Origin: Burkholderiales bacterium
GTDB taxonomy: Bacteria; Pseudomonadota; Gammaproteobacteria; Burkholderiales; Casimicrobiaceae
Length of the DNA stretch: 47,230 bases
Direction of reading: 5' to 3'
NCBI GenBank assembly: GCA_025927765.1
Contig: JAICKU010000025.1
Location: 1-47,230 of the forward strand
In this document: positions 32,598 to 43,092 of the stretch, one piece after another
Position numbering within the stretch: the first letter of the stretch is position 1
Layout of the letters: each line of letters starts with the position of its first letter
Notes under the pieces: model-generated
Seen by the model: only the letters and a program-made list of their open reading frames with translations
Told to the model about the DNA's origin: nothing
Databases searched by the model: none
Made by a program: the position numbers and the translations under genes

Positions 32598-33964
32598 TGG
32601 CGACGCCCGGCACGATCGACGTCGTCGTGCCCGTCTACAACGCCGCCGGCGACGTCCGCCGCTGCGTCGACGCGGTGCTCGCGTGCACGCCGGCGCTGAC
32701 GCGCCTCGTGCTGATCGACGACGGCTCGACCGATCCCGGCGTCGCCACGCTGTTCGACGAGCTCGCGTCGCGGCGCGACCCGCGCATCGAGCTTCTGCGC
32801 AACGCGCGCAACGAAGGCTTCACGTTCACCGCCAATCGCGGCATGCGGCAGGCGCGAGGCGACGTCGTGCTGCTCAATTCCGACACGATCGTGACGGCGG
32901 GCTGGCTCGAGGCGCTCGCCGCCTGCGCGGCGTCCGACGCGCGCATCGCGACCGTGACGCCGTTTTCGAACAATGCCGAGATCTGCTCGTTTCCGCGCTT
33001 CTGCGAGGACAACCCGTGGGCCGATGCCGAGCGCGTCGCGCGCGTGTTGCGCGAGCGCGCGGTGCCCACGTATCCCGACCTGCCGACGGGGGTGGGTTTT
33101 TGCATGTTCGTCCGCCGTACGGCGCTCGACGCGCTCGGCCTGTTCGACATGGCGTTCGGCGCCGGCTACGGCGAGGAGAACGATTGGTGCCTGCGCGCGG
33201 CGCGCGCGGGCTGGCGCAACGTGCTCGCGGACGACGCGTTCGTCGTGCATGCCGGCGGCCGCTCGTTCGAAGGACGCAAGGCCGATCTCGGGACGAAGAA
33301 CCTCGCGCTGATCGCGACGCGTTACCCGCATTACGACGCGATGGTGCGCGACTACGTCGCAGCCGATCCACTGCGGGCGATTCGCGACGCCGCGATCTCG
33401 CGCCTCGCGCTCGATCGTCACGAACGCGGCGTGCTGCATGTCGTCGACGAGGACGACGTCGCGGGCGAAGCGCGGGTTCGCGCGCGCGTGAGCGAATTGC
33501 GCGACACGAGCCGGCATTACCTCGCCATCGTTTCGGCTGCACGCTGTCGTTTCGAGGACCATGCGGGCGACCACGTCGTGCGCTTCGCATTCGACCGCGC
33601 GCCCGGCGAAGCGTGGCCGGATTTCTTTCGTGCGCTGGGGGCGACGTTTCGCGTGTCGCACGTCGAAGATCAGCGCCGCACCCACGGCGCGCCGGACACC
33701 GTGTTGCAGGAAGTGGAGTCCGGTGGCATGGCTTCGGCCGCCTTCCCGAACCGGCGCATCCGCGATGCGTTGGGATACCGCGCGTGGACGCCGCCGGCGG
33801 TTGCCGAAGGGGCGCTCGAAAACGTCGCCGCGCAGCCCGCGCCGCGCGGTGGCGTCTGGGCGCGGCGCGCGCGGGCGTTACGCGCCACCCGGATGGGACG
33901 GCTTTTGCATCGCGTCACGCCGGCACCGCTGATCGAGGCGCTGAAGGCGCGTCTCGGCAACTGA
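32597..33964 (+). CDS. Family 2 glycosyltransferase
   Basis: A 455-residue cytoplasmic GT-A enzyme. The N-terminus TIDVVVPVYNAAGDVRRCVD and VLIDDGSTDP are the nucleotide-sugar-binding parts; VVLLNSDTIVTAGWLEAL holds a DxD-like element (SDT) typical of the rhamnosyl/GT2 subgroup. GAGYGEENDWCLRAARAGW contains the ED-type catalytic base region. The last 170 residues form an additional domain with no motif I can name. The ATG overlaps the methyltransferase stop (TGATG), so the two genes are coupled. It most likely adds a sugar to the lipid-linked glycan. Confidence 0.92.
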   Translation: MATPGTIDVVVPVYNAAGDVRRCVDAVLACTPALTRLVLIDDGSTDPGVATLFDELASRRDPRIELLRNARNEGFTFTANRGMRQARGDVVLLNSDTIVTAGWLEALAACAASDARIATVTPFSNNAEICSFPRFCEDNPWADAERVARVLRERAVPTYPDLPTGVGFCMFVRRTALDALGLFDMAFGAGYGEENDWCLRAARAGWRNVLADDAFVVHAGGRSFEGRKADLGTKNLALIATRYPHYDAMVRDYVAADPLRAIRDAAISRLALDRHERGVLHVVDEDDVAGEARVRARVSELRDTSRHYLAIVSAARCRFEDHAGDHVVRFAFDRAPGEAWPDFFRALGATFRVSHVEDQRRTHGAPDTVLQEVESGGMASAAFPNRRIRDALGYRAWTPPAVAEGALENVAAQPAPRGGVWARRARALRATRMGRLLHRVTPAPLIEALKARLGN

Positions 33965-33966
33965 CG

Positions 33967-36900
33967 ATGGCGGCGAACGGATATGGCGCGTGGCTTGGCC
34001 GCGCGCGCGAGCATCATGTGGCCGGACGCATCATCGACGCGCTGCTTTGCTATCGTCGCGCCTTGCGCGACGAACCGCGCGGCGTCGACGCGCGCTTCCA
34101 CGTCGCAGAGATCGCCTGGCATACCGGGCAGCCCGCGCAGGCGATCGAGCAATGGCGTGCGCTGGTCGCGGACGTGCCCGCGCACGCGGCAAGCTGGCAC
34201 GCGCTCGCGGACGCGCTCGCCGCGGGGGGCGATTTCGCTGCGAGCCGCGATGCGATCGACCGCGTGATCGCGCTGCGCAGCGACGACGCGCGCGCGAGCG
34301 CGCTCGCGACGTTGCTCCGTCACGTGAGCGTCGATGACGCGAACGGCGATCGTGGCGACGACGCGCAACGCGAGCAGCTGCGCAGCGCGCTCGACGCCGG
34401 GCCCTGGCCGCTGCGCCTGCTCGTCGCGGTCGCGGAATCGGGCGCAGAGCGTGCCGAATCGAGCGCCGACGCGTCGATCGGTTCATCGGCGGTCGACATC
34501 GCGTCGGCCCTCGCGCGCGCGGCGCTCGCTGCGCCCGTCGCCCGTGGCGACGAGGATGCGCTTCGCCGCGTCGCAGTCGCGTTGCGCGCGGTCGGCCGGC
34601 ACGACGTCGCCGCGGAAATCGTCGCACGCTACGTGGCGGCCAGCGTTGCCTTGCACCGTTCACATCGTCCGTTGCAGTGGCCGGTTCGGGCGGCGGGCGC
34701 GCTTCGCGTGGGGCTGCTCGCAGCCGCGGGCGATGCGCAAGCCTGTCGCGACACGATCTCGCGCTCGTTCGGCGACGACGTCGAATGCATCGTCGTGCCG
34801 CCGTCGCTCGACACGCCGGACGTCGTCGCGCGTGCGCTCGTGGCCCGCGACCTCGACGTGCTGATCGACACGGGTGGTGTCGATCTTCCGTCCGCGCCGC
34901 TCCTCGCGCTGCATCCCGCACGGAACCTGTGGGCGATCGAGCGCGAGCGATGCCGCGCACGCGATGCCTTGTTCGAGCGCAGGTTCGATGCGACGGATCG
35001 CGACGCTTGGGTCGACGCGCTTCGCTGTGCGCGGCGCGACGTCGCGAACACGCCTTCGGCAGCGTTGACGCCGCGCGACCTCGACGAGCGATTCCAGGCA
35101 GCGGTGCTCGCCCATCGCCAGGGGGACGTGCAGGCCGCGCGCGACGCGTACGCATCGCTGCTCGAGATCGAGCCCGATCACGCGCCAACGCTGTACCTCG
35201 CCGGCGCGGCCGCCCGTGACGCGGGCGACGCGGAGAGTGCGCTCGCGCACTTTCGTGAAGCGGTCGCGGTCGCGCCCGAGTACGTCGACGCGCGCGTCGC
35301 ACTCGTTGCGGCGCTGATCGATCGTCGCGATGCCGATGCCGCCGTGGACGTCGCGCGCGAAGGCTTGTCGCTCGAGCCGGCATCGGCGCCGCTGCAGCGC
35401 GCGCTCGGCCAGGCCGAACTCGCGGCGGACCGCGCCGACGCGGCGATCGCGGCTTTCGCAGGCGCGCTCGCCCACGATCCCACGAACGGCGATGCGCATT
35501 ACAACCTCGGCGTCGCGCTGCAGACCGCGCACCAGGCGGGCGAGGCGGCGCGCGCGTACCAGCGCGCGCTGGCGTTTCGTCCCGATCTCGATGCGGCGCA
35601 CTTCAACCTCGGCGTCGTGTTCGAGCAGCAGGGGCGGGCCGACGCGGCGATTGCGGCGTTCTCGCATGTCCTGCAGCACGCGCCTTCGCACGTGCCCGCG
35701 TTCAAGGCGCTCGCCGACGCGCTGCTCGCCACGGGACGCGTCGAGGCGTGGTACGCGAACTTCGAGCGGTTCGAGAAGCAGGCGCCGGCGCAGGTCGCGC
35801 TCGCCGTCAATGCGCTCGAGGTGAGCGCGTATCGCGGCGACTTCGAGCGCGTCGAGCGCTACCTCGACGGGCTGCGACACGGCCGCTTCACCGCGGAACG
35901 CGCGGACGAGATGCTCGACGCGCTGCAGCAACTCGTCTACCTGCTGCATTTCTTCGACGTCGAGGCCGACCTGATCGGCCGCTACGCGCGCACGCACGAC
36001 GCGCTGTCGCAAAACATGTACGGCGAGCCGATGCCACGCGGACTCGAGCGGCGCCCGGGCAGGATTCGCATCGGGTACCTGTCCGGCGACTTCCGCAATC
36101 ACGTGATGGGCAAGATGATGTACGAGGCGCTGCGCCATCACGACCACGAGCGGTTCGAGATCTTCGGCTACGCGACGACCGCGGCGCGCGACGCATGGAC
36201 GTCGAGTTTCGAACCGCTGTTCACGCGCTTCACGTGCGTCGACGCACAAAGCGATCGCGAAGCTGTCGCCGCGATCGCCGCCGACGATCTCGACGTGCTC
36301 GTCGACCTGTCCACGCACACGAAGGGCGCGCGTCCCGGCATCCTGGCGCGCAAGCCCGCGCGCGTGCAGATCACCCACGTCGCGAGCGCGGGCACGCTCG
36401 CCATGTCGGCGATCGACTTCAAGCTCACCGACCGCTACGCCGATCTCGCGCACGACCCGGCGCATCAGATCGAGCCGCTGCTCGCGATGAGCGGCTGCGT
36501 GTATCCGTATCGTCACGTTGAAGCCTCGCCGAACGCGCCGTTCAGCCGCGCGTCGCTCGGGATCGACAAGGATGCGGTCGTGATTGCAGCGTTCTCGACG
36601 CCGCTCAAGCTGTCGCAACGCTGCCTGGCACTGTGGCGCGACGTTTTCGCGCGGCTGCCGAACGCGCGGCTTGCGTTCTCGCCCGTACATCCAGGGCTTC
36701 GTCCGGCATTCCTCCGCCTCGCGGCGCTAGCCGGCGTCGGCGCGCATCGCGTCGTGTTCGTGCCGCAGGGACGCGACGACGCGGAGAACCAGGCACGCTA
36801 TCGCGTCGTCGACTTCGTGCTCGATCCGATGCCGTACGGCGGCGTGAACGGTACGCTCGAAGCGCTCGACATGGGCGTGCCCGTCGTCACGCTGATCGGT

Positions 36901-37170
36901 CGCCGCCACGCGGAGCGCACGTCGTTCTCGATCCTGTCCAATCTCGGCGTCACGGATACGATCGCGCAGTCGGGCGCCGATTACGTCGCGATTGCGGTGC
37001 GGCTCGCGACCGACGCGGCATTCCAGCGCGACGTGCGACAGCGCATTCGCGACGACATCGCGCATTCGGCGCTCACCGACATGGTTGCGCATACGCGCCA
37101 CCTCGAGGACGCGTACGTGCAGGCGCTCGAAGCGCGTGCGCCGGAAGCGCTGATGCGCGGGCCGCGATGA
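33967..37170 (+). CDS. Large TPR protein with O-GlcNAc transferase-like (GT41) domain
   Basis: A 1067-residue protein. An N-terminal TPR-like helical part (about 10-115) and a helical linker are followed by an odd alpha/beta segment (245-350), TPR repeats at about 375-600 (for example HYNLGVALQTAHQAGEAARA) and a C-terminal OGT/SPINDLY-like catalytic region (about 698-1055). The catalytic part has RIRIGYLSGDFRNHVMGKMM, DLDVLVDLSTHTKGARPG, a conserved Lys in FSTPLKLSQ (K881), and the nucleotide-binding DPMPYGGVNGTLEALDMGVP. GT41 enzymes transfer sugar to proteins. The segment at 245-350 (LRVGLLAAAGDAQ and ARDLDVLIDTGGVDL) looks like a degenerate copy of the first catalytic lobe. It overlaps the next gene by ATGA. 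Confidence 0.88.
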   Translation: MAANGYGAWLGRAREHHVAGRIIDALLCYRRALRDEPRGVDARFHVAEIAWHTGQPAQAIEQWRALVADVPAHAASWHALADALAAGGDFAASRDAIDRVIALRSDDARASALATLLRHVSVDDANGDRGDDAQREQLRSALDAGPWPLRLLVAVAESGAERAESSADASIGSSAVDIASALARAALAAPVARGDEDALRRVAVALRAVGRHDVAAEIVARYVAASVALHRSHRPLQWPVRAAGALRVGLLAAAGDAQACRDTISRSFGDDVECIVVPPSLDTPDVVARALVARDLDVLIDTGGVDLPSAPLLALHPARNLWAIERERCRARDALFERRFDATDRDAWVDALRCARRDVANTPSAALTPRDLDERFQAAVLAHRQGDVQAARDAYASLLEIEPDHAPTLYLAGAAARDAGDAESALAHFREAVAVAPEYVDARVALVAALIDRRDADAAVDVAREGLSLEPASAPLQRALGQAELAADRADAAIAAFAGALAHDPTNGDAHYNLGVALQTAHQAGEAARAYQRALAFRPDLDAAHFNLGVVFEQQGRADAAIAAFSHVLQHAPSHVPAFKALADALLATGRVEAWYANFERFEKQAPAQVALAVNALEVSAYRGDFERVERYLDGLRHGRFTAERADEMLDALQQLVYLLHFFDVEADLIGRYARTHDALSQNMYGEPMPRGLERRPGRIRIGYLSGDFRNHVMGKMMYEALRHHDHERFEIFGYATTAARDAWTSSFEPLFTRFTCVDAQSDREAVAAIAADDLDVLVDLSTHTKGARPGILARKPARVQITHVASAGTLAMSAIDFKLTDRYADLAHDPAHQIEPLLAMSGCVYPYRHVEASPNAPFSRASLGIDKDAVVIAAFSTPLKLSQRCLALWRDVFARLPNARLAFSPVHPGLRPAFLRLAALAGVGAHRVVFVPQGRDDAENQARYRVVDFVLDPMPYGGVNGTLEALDMGVPVVTLIGRRHAERTSFSILSNLGVTDTIAQSGADYVAIAVRLATDAAFQRDVRQRIRDDIAHSALTDMVAHTRHLEDAYVQALEARAPEALMRGPR

Positions 37171-39389
37171 CCACGAAATCGGCACTCGAGCACGCCCGGG
37201 CGCGACTTGCCGCGGGCGACATCGCAGGCGCGCGCGCCGAATGCGCCGCACTCGCCGATGCAGCGGATGCGGCGGATGCCGCGGCGGCCCACCTTCTCCT
37301 GTCCGCGTGTGCTGAACGTGCGGGCGATGCAGCGCTCGCCGAGCGGCACGTCGACGCCGCGCTCGCACGGCATCCGGTCGATGCGCTCGCGCACTACGCC
37401 AAGGCGCAGTTCGCCGAGCGCCGCCGCGATGCGAACGCGGCGATCGCGAGCCTCGAGGAAGCTGTCCGTCACGCGCCGTCCTTTGTCGCAGCGCATCAGT
37501 TGCTCGGCATCCTCCGTGGCGAGCAGGGCGACGCGAAGCGCGCAGCGGACGCGTTCGCGCGCGTCGTGGCGCTCGATCCGCGCAACGCGCGCGGCTTCAA
37601 CAATCTGGGCAATGCGCTGCGCACGCTCGGCCGGTTCGACGAGGCGCGCGTCGCGTTCGAGCGCGCCGTCGTGCTGAAGCCCGACTACGAGCTCGCGATT
37701 GCGAACGTGGCGGTCACCTGGCGCGATGGCGGGCAAGGCGCACGCGCCGAGGCGCTGCTCGGGGCCGCGTTGTCGCGGCCGCGTAGCCAGCCGCCGCTCC
37801 GTGCGATCGTCGTCGCGCTCGCGGGTCTGTTGCGCGAGCGCGGCGCGCTCGACGAAGCGATGCCGCTCTACGAGCAGGCGATCGCGCAGGCGCCGCAGGA
37901 CAGCGCCGGCGAATGGTTCAACCTCGGGCGCGTGCATGCGGAACGCGACGACCTGCCGCGTGCGGTCGACGCGTACCGCCGCGGCCACGCGCTCGATCGC
38001 CGCGACCTGCGCGGGGCGCTCGGCGCGCGCCTGTCGCTGCCGATGATCTACGGCGACGCCGACGACGTGACGCGCGCGCGCGAGCGCTTCGCCGAAGGCC
38101 TCGCCGAGTTGCACGAGCGCGTCGACGAGCTCGTGCACGGCCTGCAGCCGAACGACGTGCTCGACGGGCTGCGCTGGACGAACTTCTTCCTCGCGTACCA
38201 GGGCCGCAACGATCGCGCGCTGCAGGCGTCGTACGGGCAATTCGTGCAGCGTGCGATCGCCACCGCGGCGCCGCAATGGCGCGAGGTGCCCCGAGCGCAG
38301 CATCGATCGCGCGAACGCATGCGCGTGGGCTTCGCATCGGCGTTCTTCCACGACGGCACGGCCGGTCGCTACTTCCGTAGCTGGATCGCCGACCTCGACC
38401 GCGAGCGCTTCGAGGTGTTCGTGTACCAGCTGCATCCGGGCGACGACGCGATCGCGCGCGAGATCGCGGCGCGCGCCGATCGCTTCGTCGAGTTCGGCGG
38501 CAGCCGCGCGCGGCCGTCTGTGGTCGCGGCCGCGATCCGCGACGATGCGCTCGACGTGCTGGTGTTTCCCGAGCTCGGCATGGACCACACGACGTTCGCG
38601 CTGGCCGCGCTGCGGCTCGCGCCGCGCCAGCTCGCCGGCTGGGGCCACCCGGTGACGAGCGGGCACGCGACGATCGACGTGTTCGTGACCTGCGGGGCGA
38701 TGGAGCCGCCGGACGCCGACGCGCATTACACCGAGAAGCTCGTGCGGCTGCCGGGCATCGGCACGTCGTACCGGCGCCCGCAGGTGCCGGAGCCCGCGCC
38801 GCGCGCGCGTTTCGGCCTCCCGGAAGATCGGGTGCTGTTCCTGTGTCCGCAGTCGCTCTTCAAAGTCCATCCGGACAACGATGCGCTGTTCGCGCGCGTG
38901 CTCGCGGCCAATCCGCGCGCATCGCTCGTGATGTTCGACGGACGCCACCCACGCGTTACCGATCGCTTCGTCACACGTCTTCACCGCGTGTTCGACGCCC
39001 ACGGCGTCGCGCCGCAGCGGCTGATCGTGCTGCCGCCGCAGCCGCACGACGATTACCTGCGCATCAACCTCGCATGCGACGCGATGCTCGACACGCTCGA
39101 CTGGTCGGGCGGCAACACGAGCCTCGACGCGCTCGCCTGTGGCCTGCCGGTCGTCACGCTGCCGGGGACGTACATGCGCGGCCGGCAGAGTGCGGCCATG
39201 CTGGACATCGTCGGCGCGCAGGAACTCGTCGCGACGAGCGCCGGCGACTACGTCGCGATCGCGACACGCGTCGCGGACGATGTCGCGTGGCGCACGCGGT
39301 TGCGCAAAACGATCGGCGACGCCGTGCCGTCGCTCTTCGACGATCAGGCGCCGGTGCGCGCGTTCGCCGAGGTGCTCGCCACGCGCTGA
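37167..39389 (+). CDS. Second TPR/O-GlcNAc transferase-like (GT41) protein
   Basis: A 740-residue protein with TPR repeats over about residues 5-280 (for example [20 protein letters not shown]) and an OGT-like catalytic region over about 385-735. The catalytic half shows [20 protein letters not shown], a conserved Lys in [11 protein letters not shown] (K566), and the sugar-nucleotide-binding [20 protein letters not shown]. Compared with the upstream paralogue it lacks the extra N-terminal 350 residues. The pair is translated in tandem (ATGA) and may act on the same or related acceptors. It ends in a 46-bp tail-to-tail overlap with the minus-strand gene that follows. Confidence 0.9.
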   Translation: MTTKSALEHARARLAAGDIAGARAECAALADAADAADAAAAHLLLSACAERAGDAALAERHVDAALARHPVDALAHYAKAQFAERRRDANAAIASLEEAVRHAPSFVAAHQLLGILRGEQGDAKRAADAFARVVALDPRNARGFNNLGNALRTLGRFDEARVAFERAVVLKPDYELAIANVAVTWRDGGQGARAEALLGAALSRPRSQPPLRAIVVALAGLLRERGALDEAMPLYEQAIAQAPQDSAGEWFNLGRVHAERDDLPRAVDAYRRGHALDRRDLRGALGARLSLPMIYGDADDVTRARERFAEGLAELHERVDELVHGLQPNDVLDGLRWTNFFLAYQGRNDRALQASYGQFVQRAIATAAPQWREVPRAQHRSRERMRVGFASAFFHDGTAGRYFRSWIADLDRERFEVFVYQLHPGDDAIAREIAARADRFVEFGGSRARPSVVAAAIRDDALDVLVFPELGMDHTTFALAALRLAPRQLAGWGHPVTSGHATIDVFVTCGAMEPPDADAHYTEKLVRLPGIGTSYRRPQVPEPAPRARFGLPEDRVLFLCPQSLFKVHPDNDALFARVLAANPRASLVMFDGRHPRVTDRFVTRLHRVFDAHGVAPQRLIVLPPQPHDDYLRINLACDAMLDTLDWSGGNTSLDALACGLPVVTLPGTYMRGRQSAAMLDIVGAQELVATSAGDYVAIATRVADDVAWRTRLRKTIGDAVPSLFDDQAPVRAFAEVLATR

Positions 39390-41677
39390 AGATCGCGGTC
39401 GAGCGCGCCGCGCAGCGCCGTCACCGCGCTCGCCCAGTCGCCGATCGCAGGCTGACGCACGAGTCGCGCGCTCGGATACCACGGCGTGCGCTCACCGGAG
39501 AGGCCCCAGCGCCAGTCGGGCGCATAGGGCAGCAGCACGTGGACGCGCTTGCCGAGTGCACCGGCGAGATGCGCGATGCTCGTGTCGACGGTCACCACCC
39601 CGTCGAGGGCGTCGATGAGCGCCGCCGTGAACGCGAGCGGCGTGTTCGGATCGAGCGGAACGACGTTTCGCGCCGCCGCAAGCGCCGCGAGTTGCGAAGC
39701 GGCGGGACCGATCTGCAGCGACTGCCACAGGACGCCGGGCAGCGAGAACAGCGGCGCGAGCGCGGCGAGCGTCATCGAGCGGCGAGCGTCGTTGCGATGA
39801 CGCGGCGAGCCGGCCCAGGCGACGCCGATGCGAAACGTCCCATCGGCAGAGCGTGCAGCAAGCGTGGCTTCCGCCGCCTCGCGGCGGACGGGATCCGCCG
39901 CGAGATACGCGCCGCTCGTGCCGACGTCTTCCGCTGACAGGCCGAGCCGATGCGGCAGCGACAACAGCGGCAACTCGAACTCGCAATCGTCGATGGCCGC
40001 GCCGCTGGCAATCGTCTCGTGCACGCCCCTCGCAGTCGCGAGCAACGGCTGCAGCGCGGGCACGGCCTCCACGACGACGTGCGCGCCGCGTTCGGCAAGA
40101 TACCGGGCGAAGCGCACGAACTGGATCGCATCACCGAGCCCCTGCTCCGCCGAAAGCAGGATGCGCCTGCCCGCGAGGTCTTCGCCCTGCCATCGACGAA
40201 GCGAACGTTGCCGGATCGGTCCCGAAAGTTCGGGAATGCGAAGCCGCCACTCGTACTCGGCGAGTCCTTCGGCATGGTCGCCCGACGCGAGCAACGCGAG
40301 CGCGAGGTTCCAGTGCGCATGGGCGAACGATGGCGCCGCGGCGAGCGCTCTCCGGAACGCATCGATCGCCTCATCGAGCCGGTTCGCCGCCTGCAGCACG
40401 AGCCCGAGGTTGTTCCACGCGGTCGCGTGCGTGGGCTTCAGGGCGAGCGCGCGACGGTAGGCGTCGACCGCCGCATCGTTGCGATCGAGTGCCGCGAGCG
40501 CGAGCCCGACGTTGTTGTGGAACTCGGGTTCGTCCGGCACGAGCGCCGCCGACCGCTCGAGCAGCGGCAGCGCCACGGCGGCGTCGCCGCGCTGATACGT
40601 GACGACGCCGAGGAAATGCATCGCGAGCGGATGGCCTGCATCGAGTGCGAGCGCTGCGCGGTAGTCGCGCTCGGCGGCTGCAAGATCGCCGCGTTGGTGC
40701 GCGGCGAGTCCGCGTTGCGCGAGGCTTTGCGCCGACGACGCCGGGGGGCTCGCGCGCGCGGGCGGCGCGGGTTGCGCCGCATTTCCGAGCGCGCCGTGGC
40801 ACTGCTTGTACCGCTTGCCGCTGCCGCAGGGACACGGATCGTTGCGCCCGACGATCGGACCTTGCGCGAGGCCCGCGTCGGCGCGCGCGAGCAGCGTCCG
40901 CATCTCCGCATCTTCCGGCATCGCCGCGAGCCGGCGCCGTGCAAGCGCGGCGGCCGGCTCCCATTGGGCGAGCGCGACGCAATTGCGAACGAGTTGCGCG
41001 AGTTGCAACGAGCGCGCGATCGCGTCGGAGAACATCGGCGCGAGTGCTGCGAGCTCGGACGGCGGCACCGTGCGACAGAAGTTGTAGAGCCCGTGGAAGC
41101 CGAACGGCATGCCGGCCGGATAGGCGGCTTCGAACGCGAAGCGATCGGCGAGCGCTTCCGGCGCGAAGCGGATGCCGAACTCGCGCTCGAGCAGCGGCCG
41201 GTACGTGCGCCCGATCGTGACGTCCTCGGCGTCGACGAGTTCGATGCGCGGGTCCTGCAGCGCGTCGAGGAGCTTGCGCGAGCGCAGCGAAAATCCGCCG
41301 TTGCCCACGCGCATTGCGTCGTCGTACCAGTACCACTTCGCGCCGATGTAATCGCAGTCGAGGAACGCGGTGTCGAACGCCTGCGGATTGACGACGTAGC
41401 CGTCCCATTGCACGAGCAGCACGTGCGGCGTCGCCACGTGTTCGGCGAGCGACTTCAGCACGAAGCGCGAGTAGTCGTCGCGCGAGGCGAGCGGCGCGAT
41501 GGGTACGACATCGATGCCGCCCGGCACCATGACGTCCGGTGGGACCGCATCCGTGAAGAATGCGATGCGACCGAAGCGTACGCCGCGCAGCGAGCGCTCG
41601 AGCGCGCGCAGCGCGAGCGCGTGGTTGCGCGTGTCGACGCAGGCGAGCGTGACGCCGGGAAGCTCGAGCGTCGTCAT
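39344..41677 (-). CDS. Multidomain protein: DUF5672, SEC-C, TPR and GT9-like
   Basis: A 777-residue protein with an unusual domain order. Residues 1-230 resemble DUF5672 glycosyltransferase-like proteins ([34 protein letters not shown]). Residues 276-295 form a SEC-C zinc motif (C282, C284, C293, H294 in [18 protein letters not shown]). TPR repeats span about 317-480, and residues 503-760 resemble family 9 heptosyltransferases ([19 protein letters not shown], then [20 protein letters not shown]). It could add one or two sugars through its end domains. The ATG complementary to 41675-41677 overlaps the previous gene (ATGA). Its stop lies within the convergent OGT-like gene. Confidence 0.85.
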   Translation of the reverse strand: MTTLELPGVTLACVDTRNHALALRALERSLRGVRFGRIAFFTDAVPPDVMVPGGIDVVPIAPLASRDDYSRFVLKSLAEHVATPHVLLVQWDGYVVNPQAFDTAFLDCDYIGAKWYWYDDAMRVGNGGFSLRSRKLLDALQDPRIELVDAEDVTIGRTYRPLLEREFGIRFAPEALADRFAFEAAYPAGMPFGFHGLYNFCRTVPPSELAALAPMFSDAIARSLQLAQLVRNCVALAQWEPAAALARRRLAAMPEDAEMRTLLARADAGLAQGPIVGRNDPCPCGSGKRYKQCHGALGNAAQPAPPARASPPASSAQSLAQRGLAAHQRGDLAAAERDYRAALALDAGHPLAMHFLGVVTYQRGDAAVALPLLERSAALVPDEPEFHNNVGLALAALDRNDAAVDAYRRALALKPTHATAWNNLGLVLQAANRLDEAIDAFRRALAAAPSFAHAHWNLALALLASGDHAEGLAEYEWRLRIPELSGPIRQRSLRRWQGEDLAGRRILLSAEQGLGDAIQFVRFARYLAERGAHVVVEAVPALQPLLATARGVHETIASGAAIDDCEFELPLLSLPHRLGLSAEDVGTSGAYLAADPVRREAAEATLAARSADGTFRIGVAWAGSPRHRNDARRSMTLAALAPLFSLPGVLWQSLQIGPAASQLAALAAARNVVPLDPNTPLAFTAALIDALDGVVTVDTSIAHLAGALGKRVHVLLPYAPDWRWGLSGERTPWYPSARLVRQPAIGDWASAVTALRGALDRDLQRVASTSANARTGA

Positions 41678-43092
41678 GCGGCTGCGGCAGTGATCGGGCC
41701 GCTCGCGGCGATCTGCTTTCGCCACGCGTCGACGATGAGCGTCATCCAGACGATCGCGAGCGGCGCGATGTGCAGCAGCGCACGATTGATCGTGGTCTGC
41801 CCGGCCACCCAGTCGCGAGCGTTCGTGAACGCGAACACGACGGCGAGGAACGCGAGGCCCGCGGCGACGATCGCCGACAGCGGCGCGAGCGCCGGAGTGC
41901 GCACCACGCGCCAGCCGACGATGGCGGTGGCGATGAACGCGTACCAGAGCAGGTTCCAGTTGCCGAGCAGGAACAGGCTGTCGACGAGCCCCTGCCACGG
42001 CGGCGCGAAATCGAGGTGCAGCCGATAGCCGAGCACCACCGGATGCGTCTGCGCGAGCACGAGCAGCGCGAACAGGGCCACGAGCGCGCCCGCGCCGAGC
42101 ACCCGCGGTGCGCGACGGCCGGCCAGCACCACGACGAGCGCGGGCACGAGCGTCAGCGCCCACACGATGCCCGGCGTCTTGATCGTCGGGCACGCGACCG
42201 CAAAGAGCAGGGCGAGCAGAAGATCGGCGAGTGCGCGCGATCGCGTCCAGCGCCATAGAGCGACGGCGGCCGCGGCGTAGTACACCGCCATCGGAAAGTC
42301 GGCGTAGCCCGCGAGCGCGACGTGGATGTTGGCGAGCGGCAGCGACGACGCGAGCCACGCGCCGATCATGCTGCCGATCGGCGGCAGGCCCGCGTCGCGC
42401 AGCGCGCCGTACACGGCGAACGCGAGTGCCACCGCGACGATCCACCACGGCACGTTCATCAGCGCGTCGTCGAAGCGGCCGAGCGCCAGGCTCGACCACA
42501 CCTGCCACAACGGTACGGTGGCCGGGTAGTTGGGCGACGCGTCGTGCCATACGCTGCCGTTCGCCGCGAACCACGCCTCGCTGCCTGCGAACGGCACCAT
42601 GTGGCCGAGCGCATACCAGACGCGCGCCTTGGTGGCCCACTGGATCCACGCATCCCACGGATACAGCGGCGTCCACACGATGTCGAGCAGAAGCAGTGCA
42701 AACCGCACGGCGAGCCAGGCGACGAGCGCAAACCAGAGCGCGCGCATCGCGGGCGACATCGATGCGTTGCTTCGCTCTTCCGCGAACACGACACCGCGAT
42801 GACGCTGGAAGGCCATGAGCCACACGCCGATGCCGATCGCAGCGAGCGCGAGCGGAAGCGCGATCGTCGCGATGCCGAAGCGAAGTCCCGCGAACGACAA
42901 CACCCGCATCCAGAGCGTGAGCACGAACATGCCGGCGAGCGTTCCGGCACCGAGCGTCCACGCCGGGTGGCTGTGCCCTCGCAACGCGACTCGCGTTTCG
43001 AACCGCTGTGGATGCGACAGCACCACCACCAACGCCACGCCGAACAGTGCGACGAGCGCCCAGGCAGCGCCGAGCCGCAGGGTGTCGATCAT
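41674..43092 (-). CDS. Polytopic membrane protein, GT-C-like
   Basis: A 472-residue protein with about eleven hydrophobic helices. The loop after one of the early helices contains [20 protein letters not shown]; an Asp in a WDAW context near the membrane is common to a group of bacterial GT-C-type glycosyltransferases. A second Trp-rich loop includes [20 protein letters not shown]. The start ATG (complement of 43090-43092) overlaps the upstream gene by 4 bp. It would transfer a sugar from a polyprenyl carrier on the periplasmic face if the assignment holds. Membrane topology is secure; the enzymatic role is inferred. Confidence 0.72.
   Translation of the reverse strand: MIDTLRLGAAWALVALFGVALVVVLSHPQRFETRVALRGHSHPAWTLGAGTLAGMFVLTLWMRVLSFAGLRFGIATIALPLALAAIGIGVWLMAFQRHRGVVFAEERSNASMSPAMRALWFALVAWLAVRFALLLLDIVWTPLYPWDAWIQWATKARVWYALGHMVPFAGSEAWFAANGSVWHDASPNYPATVPLWQVWSSLALGRFDDALMNVPWWIVAVALAFAVYGALRDAGLPPIGSMIGAWLASSLPLANIHVALAGYADFPMAVYYAAAAVALWRWTRSRALADLLLALLFAVACPTIKTPGIVWALTLVPALVVVLAGRRAPRVLGAGALVALFALLVLAQTHPVVLGYRLHLDFAPPWQGLVDSLFLLGNWNLLWYAFIATAIVGWRVVRTPALAPLSAIVAAGLAFLAVVFAFTNARDWVAGQTTINRALLHIAPLAIVWMTLIVDAWRKQIAASGPITAAAA

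Noticed and set aside
36981-39482. 833-residue minus-strand open frame opposite the second OGT-like gene
   Set aside because: Despite its length it is low-complexity Arg/Ala/Glu/His; the plus strand has TPR and OGT motifs.
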